Part shown: piece after piece, positions 16,115-24,219 of the stretch
Numbering within the stretch: position 1 is the first letter of the stretch
Layout of the letters: every line of letters starts with the position of its first letter
Assembly: GCF_000710915.1 (NCBI RefSeq)
Contig: NZ_BAUA01000165.1
Location: 1 to 55,845 of the forward strand
Direction of reading: 5' to 3'
Source: Nocardia brasiliensis IFM 10847
GTDB lineage: Bacteria; Actinomycetota; Actinomycetes; Mycobacteriales; Mycobacteriaceae
DNA length: 55,845 nucleotides
Translations under genes and position numbers: made by a program
Notes under the pieces: model-generated
What the model was told of the DNA's origin: nothing
The model's input: the letters and a program-made list of their open reading frames with translations, nothing else
Databases searched by the model: none

Positions 16115-17244
16115 TCTTTCTCCCAACGTATCTCGAGGAGGAACTGCTCGTCGGAGGCGTGCACGTCCAGGGTTGCGCCGATGGCCGCGAGCCGCTCGCC
16201 GACCCCGCGCAGCCCCGAACGCGCACCCGGCGCGCCGTGCGGACGGTCGTTGCGCAGCGACATTCCGGCGGCACCGAGCGCGAGCACCGCCGTGGTCGCC
16301 GCGGAGTGCTCCACGATATTCGTGGTGCCCTCCCGCACCACCCAGGCGGCGACCTCGTGGCAGCGCGCCGGAACGTTCGCCGGATCGCCTTCGACGTCCA
16401 GTCGGCAGCCCACCGCCGACAGCAGCGACCGCGCACCCGCCACCTCGTTCATCAAATCGATGCCGCGGTAGCCGCGGACCAGTTTGCGCATCTGGTCCAT
16501 GGATTCGACGGCCAGTGTCCTGACCTCGTCCATCTCGGCGGCCGCCGGTTCGGCCTTGCCGGATCGGGAAAGCACCGCGGCGAGTTCGCTTTTCACCGCG
16601 ATCGCGGAAAAGCTGCGGCCCACCACATCGTGCAGGTCCCGCGAGAAACGCAAACGCTCTTCGGCGACCTGCAATTCGGCTTCGACGCCCTTGGCCCGAT
16701 CCAGCTCTTCGACCACGCGCAGGCCCCACAGTGTGAGCAATGTCGTTCCGACAAGGATGATTCCGGCGAGGTAGGTGCCGCCCGCGAAGCCGAGCATCGC
16801 CAGCGGCGACGATCCGTAGAGCAGCCCGGTGATCAGCGCGATCCCCAGGGTCGCCCACCATCTGTGCCGAATGAACGACACGAGCGAATAGGTGGCGAGG
16901 ATGGCCGTGTAGAGCCCGGTCACCGCAGCCCGATCGGTGACGTCGTCGTCGGTGGCCAGGCGAGCGATCAGCGCGAATGTCAGCAGAATCCCGGTCAGCA
17001 CCGCGACCGCCACCGGCAGGACCCACCGGCGCGAGACCCATCCGGCCGATCTGACGAACTCCGGCTGCACCTCCAGCGCCAGGATCGCCGTGACCCCGGC
17101 GGCCAGTATCCCCGCCACCGCCCAAGGCTCGCGCACGGTGAACGCCATCACCACGACCACCGCGGCCACGCTGGACTGCAGGGTGAGCCTGGTGTAGAGC
17201 CGGAACTTGTCCGGTCCGGACAGCTCGTGCCACCAGCTGCGCAT
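16111..17244 (-). CDS. Membrane sensor histidine kinase (HisKA_3, DesK-like)
   Basis: A 377-residue protein. There are five or six membrane segments within residues 20-175 with little extracytoplasmic sequence, then a short coiled coil (VVEELDRAKGVEAELQVAEE), the HisKA_3 dimerisation helix with His205 in RFSRDLHDVVGRSFSAI, and a HATPase domain with VREGTTNIVEHSAAT (N box) and GLRGVGERLAAIGA (G box). Such kinases with buried sensor parts often respond to membrane state or to their linked ABC transporter. The ATG at 17244 is 5 bases after the permease stop. It overlaps the regulator by 4 bases. Confidence 0.88.
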   Translation of the reverse strand: MRSWWHELSGPDKFRLYTRLTLQSSVAAVVVVMAFTVREPWAVAGILAAGVTAILALEVQPEFVRSAGWVSRRWVLPVAVAVLTGILLTFALIARLATDDDVTDRAAVTGLYTAILATYSLVSFIRHRWWATLGIALITGLLYGSSPLAMLGFAGGTYLAGIILVGTTLLTLWGLRVVEELDRAKGVEAELQVAEERLRFSRDLHDVVGRSFSAIAVKSELAAVLSRSGKAEPAAAEMDEVRTLAVESMDQMRKLVRGYRGIDLMNEVAGARSLLSAVGCRLDVEGDPANVPARCHEVAAWVVREGTTNIVEHSAATTAVLALGAAGMSLRNDRPHGAPGARSGLRGVGERLAAIGATLDVHASDEQFLLEIRWEKE

Positions 17245-17249
17245 CCGGT

Positions 17250-18065
17250 TCAACCGCGGTCGTCCCAGCGGAAGCTCTTGCGGGTCAGCGCGAGCGCCAG
17301 GACGGTCCATATCGCCAGTGTGGCAAACGGACGGCCGAGTTCGGCGCAGGTGCCCGCGAAGTCGAGCGCCGGATCGGTGGTGGCCGCAGTCGCCAACCGG
17401 CCCGACGCGCCGAGCGAAACCAGATCCGAGACGGCCGCGAACGGCGTCCAGTCGGCCAGGTCGGCCAGCCGGTCCGGCAATACCTTCCGGATGGACGCGA
17501 GGCCGAGCATCGCGATCGTCATCACCGGCAGCGAGGTGATCTGCGCGGCCTCGGCATTCTTCGTCACGGCGCTGGTCGCCAGTGCGAGCAGGGAGAACAG
17601 CACGATCCCGCCGAGCAGCGCCAGCACGATCGCGGCCGGGTTGACCGCAGCGGGCGCGCCGGTGCCGTACACCACCGCGGCGACGACCACCGTGCAGGCC
17701 AGCGTCGCGAGCGCACCGGGAACGGCCGGGGCGAGCATGATCTGCCAGTCCGCGGACTCACCGGTGCGCAACCGTTTCAGCACACCTTCGCTGCGCCGGG
17801 TCGTCACCATCGACAGCACCGAGTAGTACTGCACGAACAGCAGGGCCGACAGCGCGAGCAGTTCGAACGTCACCGCCGCCGTGGACGTGGTCGGCGCGGT
17901 GTCCTTGATCGCGATGAAGTACAGCGCCAGCGGTATGCCGACCGGGAACAGCGTCGCCAGATACATCAGCGTCTTGTTCCGCCGGAATTGCAGACACTCC
18001 GCTTTCGCGAGCGCGGCCAGCGGGCGCCGGCGAAACGTGGTGTCGGTGGATGTCAGGGTGGTCAT
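17250..18065 (-). CDS. ABC-2-type exporter permease
   Basis: A 271-residue protein with six predicted membrane helices and the ABC-2 coupling-region pattern VTTRRSEGVLKRLRTGESAD after helix 2, typical of DrrB/LinB-like drug or lipid exporters. It overlaps the ATPase gene by ATGA (18062-18065) and is followed by the kinase. The transporter substrate is unknown; linkage to a two-component system suggests antibiotic or envelope-stress export. Confidence 0.87.
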   Translation of the reverse strand: MTTLTSTDTTFRRRPLAALAKAECLQFRRNKTLMYLATLFPVGIPLALYFIAIKDTAPTTSTAAVTFELLALSALLFVQYYSVLSMVTTRRSEGVLKRLRTGESADWQIMLAPAVPGALATLACTVVVAAVVYGTGAPAAVNPAAIVLALLGGIVLFSLLALATSAVTKNAEAAQITSLPVMTIAMLGLASIRKVLPDRLADLADWTPFAAVSDLVSLGASGRLATAATTDPALDFAGTCAELGRPFATLAIWTVLALALTRKSFRWDDRG

Positions 18066-19036
18066 CGGGCTGCTCCGATCAGTTCGGGGGTCGCGGCGGC
18101 GACCGGTTCGTCGGCGATGTCGAGGAACACCGATTCGAGGGAGGCGGCGCGGGCCTCCAGGCCGCCCAGCTGCAAGCCGTGCGCCCGCGCCCAGCCGAGC
18201 AGTTCGAACAGATGCCCCTGCAGATCGTGCGTGGTGACGGTGACGCGAGCCTGCGCGTCGAGCTGCGCGCCGGGCAACGGCGGCAACGGCAGGCCGGGGT
18301 GATCGAAGACGATCCGCGCCGGATGACCGTCGACGATCTCGCGCAGGGTGCCAGCCCGCGCGACCGCACCCTTGTGCATGATCGCGATCCGGTCGGCCAG
18401 CGCCTCCGCCTCGTCCAGGTAGTGCGTGGTGAGCACCATGGTCACGCCGGACGCTTTCAGATCGGCGAGCAATTTCCAAGTGCCCCGGCGACTTTCGGGA
18501 TCGAGTCCGGTGGTCGGCTCGTCCAGGAACAGCAGTCGCGGCTGTCCCAGCAGCGCACACGCCAGATCGACGCGGCGCTGCTCACCGCCCGAGAGCGAAC
18601 CGACCCGGACATCGGCCCGGTCCGCGAGATCGACCAGGTCGAGCACCGTGGCGCTGGTCGTCGGGTTGGTGCACGTCCCGCGCCACATCTCCAGCGTTTC
18701 GCGAACGGTCAGCTCGGCGGGCAACCCACCCGACTGCAACATGATGCCGACCTGTGCGCGCACCTGCGCCCGGTCCCGGCGCGGATCGAGGCCGAAAACC
18801 TCCACGACACCGTCGGACGGCGCGGCCAGCCCCTCCAACATGTCGAGCGTCGACGTCTTACCGGCGCCGTTGGTGCCCAGCAGGGCGAAGACCTCCCCCT
18901 CGGCGACACGCAGATCCACCCCCTTGACCGCCTCGAACGCATTCTTCCCGTGACCATAGCTGCGGCGCAGTCCCCGGGCGGCGATGACCTCGTCATTGCG
19001 CCGCCCCGGCTGCGCCCCGAACGTTGCACTATTCAT
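18062..19036 (-). CDS. ABC exporter ATP-binding protein (DrrA/CcmA-like)
   Basis: A 324-residue protein. Walker A is LLGTNGAGKTST, Q-loop is IMLQSGGLP, the signature is LSGGEQRR, Walker B is LLFLDEPTTGLDPE, followed by the H-loop THYLDEAE. A C-terminal domain of about 90 residues follows, as in DrrA-type exporters. The ATG at 19036 has GAAGG close upstream; the frame is open to 19216 but that extension is Trp/Gly-rich and implausible. First gene of the operon with permease, kinase and regulator. Confidence 0.9.
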   Translation of the reverse strand: MNSATFGAQPGRRNDEVIAARGLRRSYGHGKNAFEAVKGVDLRVAEGEVFALLGTNGAGKTSTLDMLEGLAAPSDGVVEVFGLDPRRDRAQVRAQVGIMLQSGGLPAELTVRETLEMWRGTCTNPTTSATVLDLVDLADRADVRVGSLSGGEQRRVDLACALLGQPRLLFLDEPTTGLDPESRRGTWKLLADLKASGVTMVLTTHYLDEAEALADRIAIMHKGAVARAGTLREIVDGHPARIVFDHPGLPLPPLPGAQLDAQARVTVTTHDLQGHLFELLGWARAHGLQLGGLEARAASLESVFLDIADEPVAAATPELIGAAR

Positions 19037-19196
19037 GCCTTCAACGATCGCGAACCCAGCCCACCCCCAGTAGTAAGCCCAGTCACCGAATCCCGTGCAA
19101 TCCCACACGAACCCGCCATGACAAATGTCATCGGGCGTCGCGCGAGCAGGAACTCCGATCAGGACGCCTTCGGCTGTTGTCGGGTCAGGCCTTCGG

Positions 19197-20297
19197 TCAT
19201 CTGGTGCATTTGCCATAGCGATCTACGAAGGGCTGTTCGGCTGGGCTGGGTGGGCGGTCGGTGTATTGGCAACCGCCGATGGTTACCCGCAGCCCATGAT
19301 CGGGGTCGTAGCTTCCGGGGCCGTCGAGGCGGTCTGTGGTGGCGAAGTAGTCGACATCGGGCGCACCGAGCTCTGTCGCGATCGGGATGTGCTGCTCGGT
19401 CAGCCGCTTCACGTCAGCGAAGTCCTCGGACCGCAGTCGCACGACAACGGAAGGGCGCATCGGGTAGGGACGTCCCTCGGTCATGGTCGTCATCTGTACG
19501 CTGTGCGGCACGGATTGGTCCTGATTGAGCCGGTCCCACACCGAGAGCTCCCTCTCGCTGGGATACCGGTTGTCCACCCGCAATAGCCCACCCGGCCGGC
19601 CCCACGCTCCGACCTCCCATGCGACATCCGCGAAGTCAGGGAACTCCGCCATCACACGCCGGTACGTTTCGCTCACCGCACGAAAGTCCTCGGCTTCCGG
19701 CCGCACTGAAATATCACCCAAACCGGTGTATCCCTTTTGCACGAGATCGCCGGGGCCGAAGGCGTCGCAACAGAACTCGGCCCACTGGTAAGTCCACACC
19801 ACCTCGTCCCGGGGGAACGCTCGGCTCACACTGTGCCACTGCGCGGCGCGCTCAGGTGCGGTCGCCAACCCGTCCCGGCCCGCCTTGAACGAGCTGCTCC
19901 CCTCGTGCCAACGGAGCTCGATGTCCACCCGCCGCCGCGGCAACTTCGCTGTGGCCGCTATTTGCGCACCGAAAGCCTCGATCACCGCTGTGGTCTGCTG
20001 GGCCGACGCGTCCCCGGTCAGCACGACCACGGTCGAGAAATTCTCCTCGATCTCGGTCGAAACCTGCTGCACGCCGGGCAGTCCGGCGAGCGCAGCCACC
20101 ATGTCCTTCTGCTCCTGCGTTTCTACGCTGCACGCGCAAAGCAAGACGCCGACCAGCGCCATCACGGCCCACTGCCACCGCCGTCGCCCTGTACGGTCGC
20201 GCACCGCCGCGACCACGGAAGAAACGGAGTCCCGCCGGACGGGTCGACACTCCGAATAACGAACAGGCACCGTACAACTGGGCCCCAGGTAGATCAT
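19197..20297 (-). CDS. Lipoprotein of unknown function
   Basis: About 366 residues. A basic stretch RDRTGRRRWQWAVMALVGVL precedes LLCACS, a lipobox with the lipidated Cys near residue 57 if the ATG at 20297 is used. The mature part is mixed alpha/beta with several two-Cys features (FCCDAF, GGCQY) and seems to contain two copies of a ferredoxin-like beta-alpha fold (VVVLTGDASAQQTTAVIEAF; VVVRLRSEDFADVKRLTEQH). No family is recognised. Start is uncertain: the ATG at 20297 has no ribosome site but TATCTT lies 6 bases upstream, fitting a leaderless transcript; an inner GTG would give a normal-length signal peptide. Confidence 0.65.
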   Translation of the reverse strand: MIYLGPSCTVPVRYSECRPVRRDSVSSVVAAVRDRTGRRRWQWAVMALVGVLLCACSVETQEQKDMVAALAGLPGVQQVSTEIEENFSTVVVLTGDASAQQTTAVIEAFGAQIAATAKLPRRRVDIELRWHEGSSSFKAGRDGLATAPERAAQWHSVSRAFPRDEVVWTYQWAEFCCDAFGPGDLVQKGYTGLGDISVRPEAEDFRAVSETYRRVMAEFPDFADVAWEVGAWGRPGGLLRVDNRYPSERELSVWDRLNQDQSVPHSVQMTTMTEGRPYPMRPSVVVRLRSEDFADVKRLTEQHIPIATELGAPDVDYFATTDRLDGPGSYDPDHGLRVTIGGCQYTDRPPSPAEQPFVDRYGKCTR

Positions 20298-20359
20298 CCA
20301 GCGAAGATAGCGACATCGCGACGAACTCGCATGCCCCTGAACTATCGGGGCAGCAGCGC

Positions 20360-20794
20360 TCAGCTTGTCGGCGGACGCAGCGTGGCCACGTTGCGGGTAC
20401 TGGAAGATCCGCTCGTCTCCGGCAGGCGCACGATGTGCGGGACGCCGACCGGGTTGCTGATCCAGTGGGCGTCCATGCCCGCAGGCAGCGGTTCCAGCTC
20501 GTCCTGCACGGCTACGCCCTGGGTGACAAGGTATTCGGTCGCGCGGTCGACGTCGTCGGTGAACAGTTCCAACCACAGGTCGGCGTGGGCGTAGTTGTCG
20601 ACACGGTCGAGCCACAGGGTCACGGGCCCGAACCGTACTGCGGCGCTTCGGATCACGCCCTCGGTGACGGGATCGCTGCTGTCGTCGGTTACCTCCATGC
20701 CCAGAACGTCGCGGTAGAAGGCGACGGTCCGGTCGAACTGAGCCTTGGGGAGTTTCATGGCGATGTTGTGTCCACCGCGGAAAAGGGGCGTCAT
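20360..20794 (-). CDS. VOC (glyoxalase/bleomycin-resistance) family protein
   Basis: A 144-residue vicinal-oxygen-chelate protein. KLPKAQFDRTVAFYRDVLGM begins the first beta-alpha-beta-beta-beta unit and LWLELFTDDVDRATEYLVTQ the second; Glu in LWLELF is at the usual metal position. It may bind or inactivate a small molecule, or be a lyase or dioxygenase. It is the third gene after SRPBCC and ArsR in one direction (12-base spacing), so it is likely under ArsR control. Confidence 0.8.
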   Translation of the reverse strand: MTPLFRGGHNIAMKLPKAQFDRTVAFYRDVLGMEVTDDSSDPVTEGVIRSAAVRFGPVTLWLDRVDNYAHADLWLELFTDDVDRATEYLVTQGVAVQDELEPLPAGMDAHWISNPVGVPHIVRLPETSGSSSTRNVATLRPPTS

Positions 20795-20806
20795 GGTGCT
20801 GTTCTC

Positions 20807-21151
20807 CTATATCCGATCGAGGTGATCGTGCAGCGCGCTCAGGCGGCTGTCCCAGGTGTGCGCGAGCGCGGCGAGAAACGACTGGGCCACGGCCATCGGC
20901 CGAGTGTGCAACCGGTAGCGGATCCGGCGTCGCTCGCCGGGTTCGGCGCGGACGAGTTCGGCCTCGGCGAGCAGGCCGAGATGTTTGGTGATCGCCTGGC
21001 GCGAAATGGGCAGGCGGGCAGCCAGATCGGTCGCGGTCGCGGGGCCGCGCGCGGCGAGTTCGGCGAGCAGCGACCGACGCGTCGGGTCAGCCAGGGCGGT
21101 GAATACCGCCTGGGCGATCAGCTCGGTTTCGAGATCGTCAGGCCGCGGCAT
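20807..21151 (-). CDS. ArsR-family winged-helix repressor
   Basis: A 114-residue protein. FTALADPTRRSLLAELAARG begins the ArsR fold, ISRQAITKHLGLLAEAELVR is the recognition helix and GERRRIRYRL the beta wing. There are no Cys metal site residues, consistent with the metal-independent ArsR proteins that commonly sit beside SRPBCC (AHSA1) genes. It overlaps the SRPBCC gene by 14 bases. Tandem inverted repeats before the operon are good candidates for its operator. Confidence 0.88.
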   Translation of the reverse strand: MPRPDDLETELIAQAVFTALADPTRRSLLAELAARGPATATDLAARLPISRQAITKHLGLLAEAELVRAEPGERRRIRYRLHTRPMAVAQSFLAALAHTWDSRLSALHDHLDRI

Positions 21152-21572
21152 CGAGGTACTCGGTCAGCTCGGTCAGTTCCGTCACCCACCCCTCGACGTT
21201 GCCGTCGTACGCGCCGGACAGAGCTTCGGGCAGCTGGGCAAAGCCGGTTTCGGTCACCGTGAGCCGGGTGCCGTTCGGCGTCGGGGCCAGCGCGAATTCC
21301 ACGTGTGTCCGGCGCGGATCACCGCTCGGCAACCCTTCGATCGCCCAGGTGAACGAGAACCGGCGGGGCGGCTCGACGTGCTGGATCCACAGGGTGTGCG
21401 GTCCGTCTGCCGCCCACCACACCCGCGCTGTGCTGCCGGGACGCAACTCGTCGATTTCGGCCCGGGATCCGAACCAGCCACCGAGTCCTTCCGGCGTGGT
21501 CAGGGCATGCCACACCTTCTCGGGAGGATGCTGCAGTTCGAGAACACGCTCGATGCGATCAGGCAGGGGCAT
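21138..21572 (-). CDS. SRPBCC (AHSA1/Aha1-like) ligand-binding protein
   Basis: A 144-residue START-fold protein. It shows ERVLELQHPPEKVWHALTTP at the N-terminus, WWAADGPHTLWIQHVEPPRR in the middle sheet and TRLTVTETGFAQLP, with the C-terminal long helix GNVEGWVTELTELTEYLD, all typical of the Aha1-C-like SRPBCC family found with ArsR regulators. It probably binds a hydrophobic ligand. The ATG at 21572 with GGAGA upstream is preferred to the longer frame from 21593. First gene of the SRPBCC-ArsR-VOC operon. Confidence 0.85.
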   Translation of the reverse strand: MPLPDRIERVLELQHPPEKVWHALTTPEGLGGWFGSRAEIDELRPGSTARVWWAADGPHTLWIQHVEPPRRFSFTWAIEGLPSGDPRRTHVEFALAPTPNGTRLTVTETGFAQLPEALSGAYDGNVEGWVTELTELTEYLDAAA

Positions 21573-21589
21573 CACAGTCTCCAGATATA

Positions 21590-21632
21590 GCAACTAATAG
21601 GTTGCCATACTGTATCGCAACCAAAGTGTTGC
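21590..21632. promoter_or_regulatory. Tandem inverted-repeat operators of the ArsR operon
   Basis: Two copies of GCAAC-N6-GTTGC: at 21590-21605 (spacer TAATAG) and 21617-21632 (spacer CAAAGT), centre to centre 27 bases, starting 17 bases upstream of the SRPBCC ATG. Identical arms with different spacers are what a dimeric ArsR repressor site looks like. Confidence 0.7.
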
Positions 21633-21673
21633 AACAAGCGGAGAAGGGCAGCGAGCGGGTGCCGTGCACAGAC

Positions 21674-23875
21674 TCAGCTGCGGTCGTCTGCGACGGTGAG
21701 GATCTTCTCTTCAGGGATCGTGTTGCGGGGCAACGCTTTCGAAGCCCGATCGGGAGGCCACCAGCAGAGATCGCCCAGCAGTTTCATGGCGGCGGGGACC
21801 AGCAGCAGGCGGAGGATGGTGGCATCGATGAGCAGCGCCGTGACCAAACCCAGGGCGATGTATTGCATCATGACGAGGTCGGAGAGGGCGAAGACACCGG
21901 TGACCACGACGAGAATGGCGGCGGCCGCGGTGATGATGCGGCCGGTGTGCGCGACGCCGGTGCGGATCGCGTCGGCGGTGGACTCCCCCGCGCGCCGTGC
22001 CTCCACGATGCGAGCCAGCAGGAAGACCTCATAATCAGTGGACAGACCGTAGATTACGGCGACGATCAGCATCAGGACCAGCGGCATGATCGGCTGCGCG
22101 GTGAAGCCCAGCACACCGGACCCGTGTCCTTCGACGAAGACCCAGGTGAGGACACCGATGGTGGCGCCGAGGCCGAGCAGGTTCAGGGCCGCGGCCTTGA
22201 GTGGCAGTACCAGCGAGCGAAAGGTCAGCCATAGCAGCGCGGTCGTCGCGAGGAACACCAGTGTGAGCACGATCGGTAACCGGTGCAGCAGCGCGTCGAT
22301 ACTGTCGCGCTGCGCGGCCGGCTGACCACCCACCAGTAGCGTTGTCCCGCTGGGCAATTCCATCGAGCGCAGATAGTTGATCGCCGCGTCGGCCTGGTCC
22401 GAGCCCGCCAGGACGGTGTCGGTGGTGTAGACGAACGGGTCGGCCGGGCCCGGTAGCGGTGCGGGGAACGGCGCGGCCAGACCCGGTGCCCGATTCGCCC
22501 GCGCGAGTACCGTGTCGATGTCCGCGGTGCGGTAGGTGATCATGACCAGCTGGATCGGATCGATCCGTCGCAGCGGAAAGATCTCGTCGAAGTGCTGCTG
22601 CGCCAGCCGAGTCGGGTCCGTCGGCGGCAGGAACTTCTCGGTGATCCCACCGAACGTCGCGTGTTGCACGGGGGCGACGAGCAGCAGCAGCCCGGCACAC
22701 ACCGACACCGCGACCAAGAGCGGCCTTTTCATGACAGCCCCGGCAATCCGCCCCCAAATATTGTGCCGCACATCGTCTCCGGTACTGGCCCGGCGAAACC
22801 GGGCGAACCCCAGCGCATCCACCCGCCGACCGAGCAGCGCGAGCAATGCGGGCAGCACCGTGAGCGCGGTCAGCGCCGCCAGCGTGACGGTGACCATCGC
22901 GCCGTAGGCGAACGAGCGCAGAAATCCCTGAGGGAACAGCAGGATCCCCGCCGCCGCGGCCACTACGACGGTCGCCGAGCAGGCCACCGTCCGACCGGCC
23001 GTCGGCACCGTCCGCCGGACCGCCGCCGGACCGTCGTGCCCCGCGGCCAGTTCGTCCCGGAACCGGCTCACGATGAACAACCCGTAGTCGATGGCCAGAC
23101 CCAGTCCGATCATCGAAACCACTGGCGAAACAAACGAATTCACCTCGACCACGGCGGTGATCCCGCGGATCGCCCCCCAGGCCGCGAGCACGGTCAGGCC
23201 GCCGACCACGAGCGGCAACGCCGCCGCGACCACGCCACCGAAGAGGAACAACAGCAGCACCGCGACGATCGGGATCGCGATCAACTCCAGCCGCCGCTGG
23301 TCGCGCACCATGGTGTCGTTGAGCGCGCCAGCGACGGCTTGCCCGCCCGCGACCTCCATGTCGACGCCCGGAATGTCCAGTCGTCCAGCCACTTTGCCGT
23401 AGTTGCGCAGCAGCGTGGTGTCGTCGCCGCCGCGCACCGCGACGGATGCGAAAGCGTGCGTGCGGTCCGCGGAACCGAACAGATCCGGCAGTGTCAGGCC
23501 GGTTTCGGTCGGCCAGTACGCGCCGTTGATCTTCGCGATCTCGTCCGGGAAGCGCCGCGGCAGCTCGTTCAGTCCCGCGACGATCGCACCGGCGAACACG
23601 GGATCATCGATCGTCTTTCCGGCGGGCGCGTGGAACAGCAGCAGGAGATCACCGCTGTGGTCACGGCCGAAGACCTCGTCCCGCAGCCGGGTGGCCTGTG
23701 CGGATTCCGAGGTCGGATCGTCCCAGCCGCGCGCGCTCAGTTCGTCGCCGAGCCCGAGACCGTACGCACCCAGCGCGAGCATGGCGAAAACGACGACGCC
23801 GAGCACCGCGAAGCGCCGTCGGACGACGAAATCTGCCCACTGTCCGAAATCGGCGAACAAACGCCGCCTCCTCAT
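21674..23875 (-). CDS. MMPL-family (RND) lipid exporter
   Basis: About 733 residues with 12 membrane helices in two halves, each with a helix 1, a porter domain and helices 2-6. Conserved MMPL signatures are GLAIDYGLFIVSRFRDE in the first half and GLSTDYEVFLLARIVEARRA in the second, carrying the Asp-Tyr pairs of the proton relay. It lacks the long cytoplasmic C-terminal domain of MmpL3. It diverges from the PKS gene across 344 bases, which strongly suggests that it exports the lipid made by the PKS/PapA pair, as MmpL8 and MmpL10 do in Mycobacterium tuberculosis. Start uncertain: ATG at 23875 chosen, a GTG at 23929 is also open. Confidence 0.85.
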   Translation of the reverse strand: MRRRRLFADFGQWADFVVRRRFAVLGVVVFAMLALGAYGLGLGDELSARGWDDPTSESAQATRLRDEVFGRDHSGDLLLLFHAPAGKTIDDPVFAGAIVAGLNELPRRFPDEIAKINGAYWPTETGLTLPDLFGSADRTHAFASVAVRGGDDTTLLRNYGKVAGRLDIPGVDMEVAGGQAVAGALNDTMVRDQRRLELIAIPIVAVLLLFLFGGVVAAALPLVVGGLTVLAAWGAIRGITAVVEVNSFVSPVVSMIGLGLAIDYGLFIVSRFRDELAAGHDGPAAVRRTVPTAGRTVACSATVVVAAAAGILLFPQGFLRSFAYGAMVTVTLAALTALTVLPALLALLGRRVDALGFARFRRASTGDDVRHNIWGRIAGAVMKRPLLVAVSVCAGLLLLVAPVQHATFGGITEKFLPPTDPTRLAQQHFDEIFPLRRIDPIQLVMITYRTADIDTVLARANRAPGLAAPFPAPLPGPADPFVYTTDTVLAGSDQADAAINYLRSMELPSGTTLLVGGQPAAQRDSIDALLHRLPIVLTLVFLATTALLWLTFRSLVLPLKAAALNLLGLGATIGVLTWVFVEGHGSGVLGFTAQPIMPLVLMLIVAVIYGLSTDYEVFLLARIVEARRAGESTADAIRTGVAHTGRIITAAAAILVVVTGVFALSDLVMMQYIALGLVTALLIDATILRLLLVPAAMKLLGDLCWWPPDRASKALPRNTIPEEKILTVADDRS

Positions 23876-24219
23876 CTGCGCGTGAATTGTCCGACTCGAC
23901 GAAGCCGCTTGGAACGTACCAATAGCCACGCGTCCCGACCACAGAACAGGCCGGAGTTCCGACAGTGCACAATTCTCTCTCCGGACTCCTGTGACCCGTA
24001 CCTACGACGGCGGGAGAACAGCAGATAACAGCCGGTAGAACAAGCCGAATTAGGTTGGTTCACAAATAATCTCATATCTGTTTGAAGCGATCTCCAGACT
24101 GTTCCAGAGCACTACTCGCCGCCGATATACTCGACCCGGCTCACTATTGTGTCGGACATTGTTATACGTATCGTCGATTTGCCCGGCGATAACGAATGGC
24201 CGTATTCGGGAGGCTCTCC
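23876..24219. promoter_or_regulatory. Divergent control region between MMPL and PKS genes
   Basis: 344 bases, AT-richer than the flanks, holding both promoters. TGTCCGAC occurs at 23888-23895 and in inverse orientation at 24151-24158, with a related TTCCGACA at 23957-23964. An 8-base palindrome ATACGTAT lies at 24164-24171. No gene seen. Confidence 0.45.
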
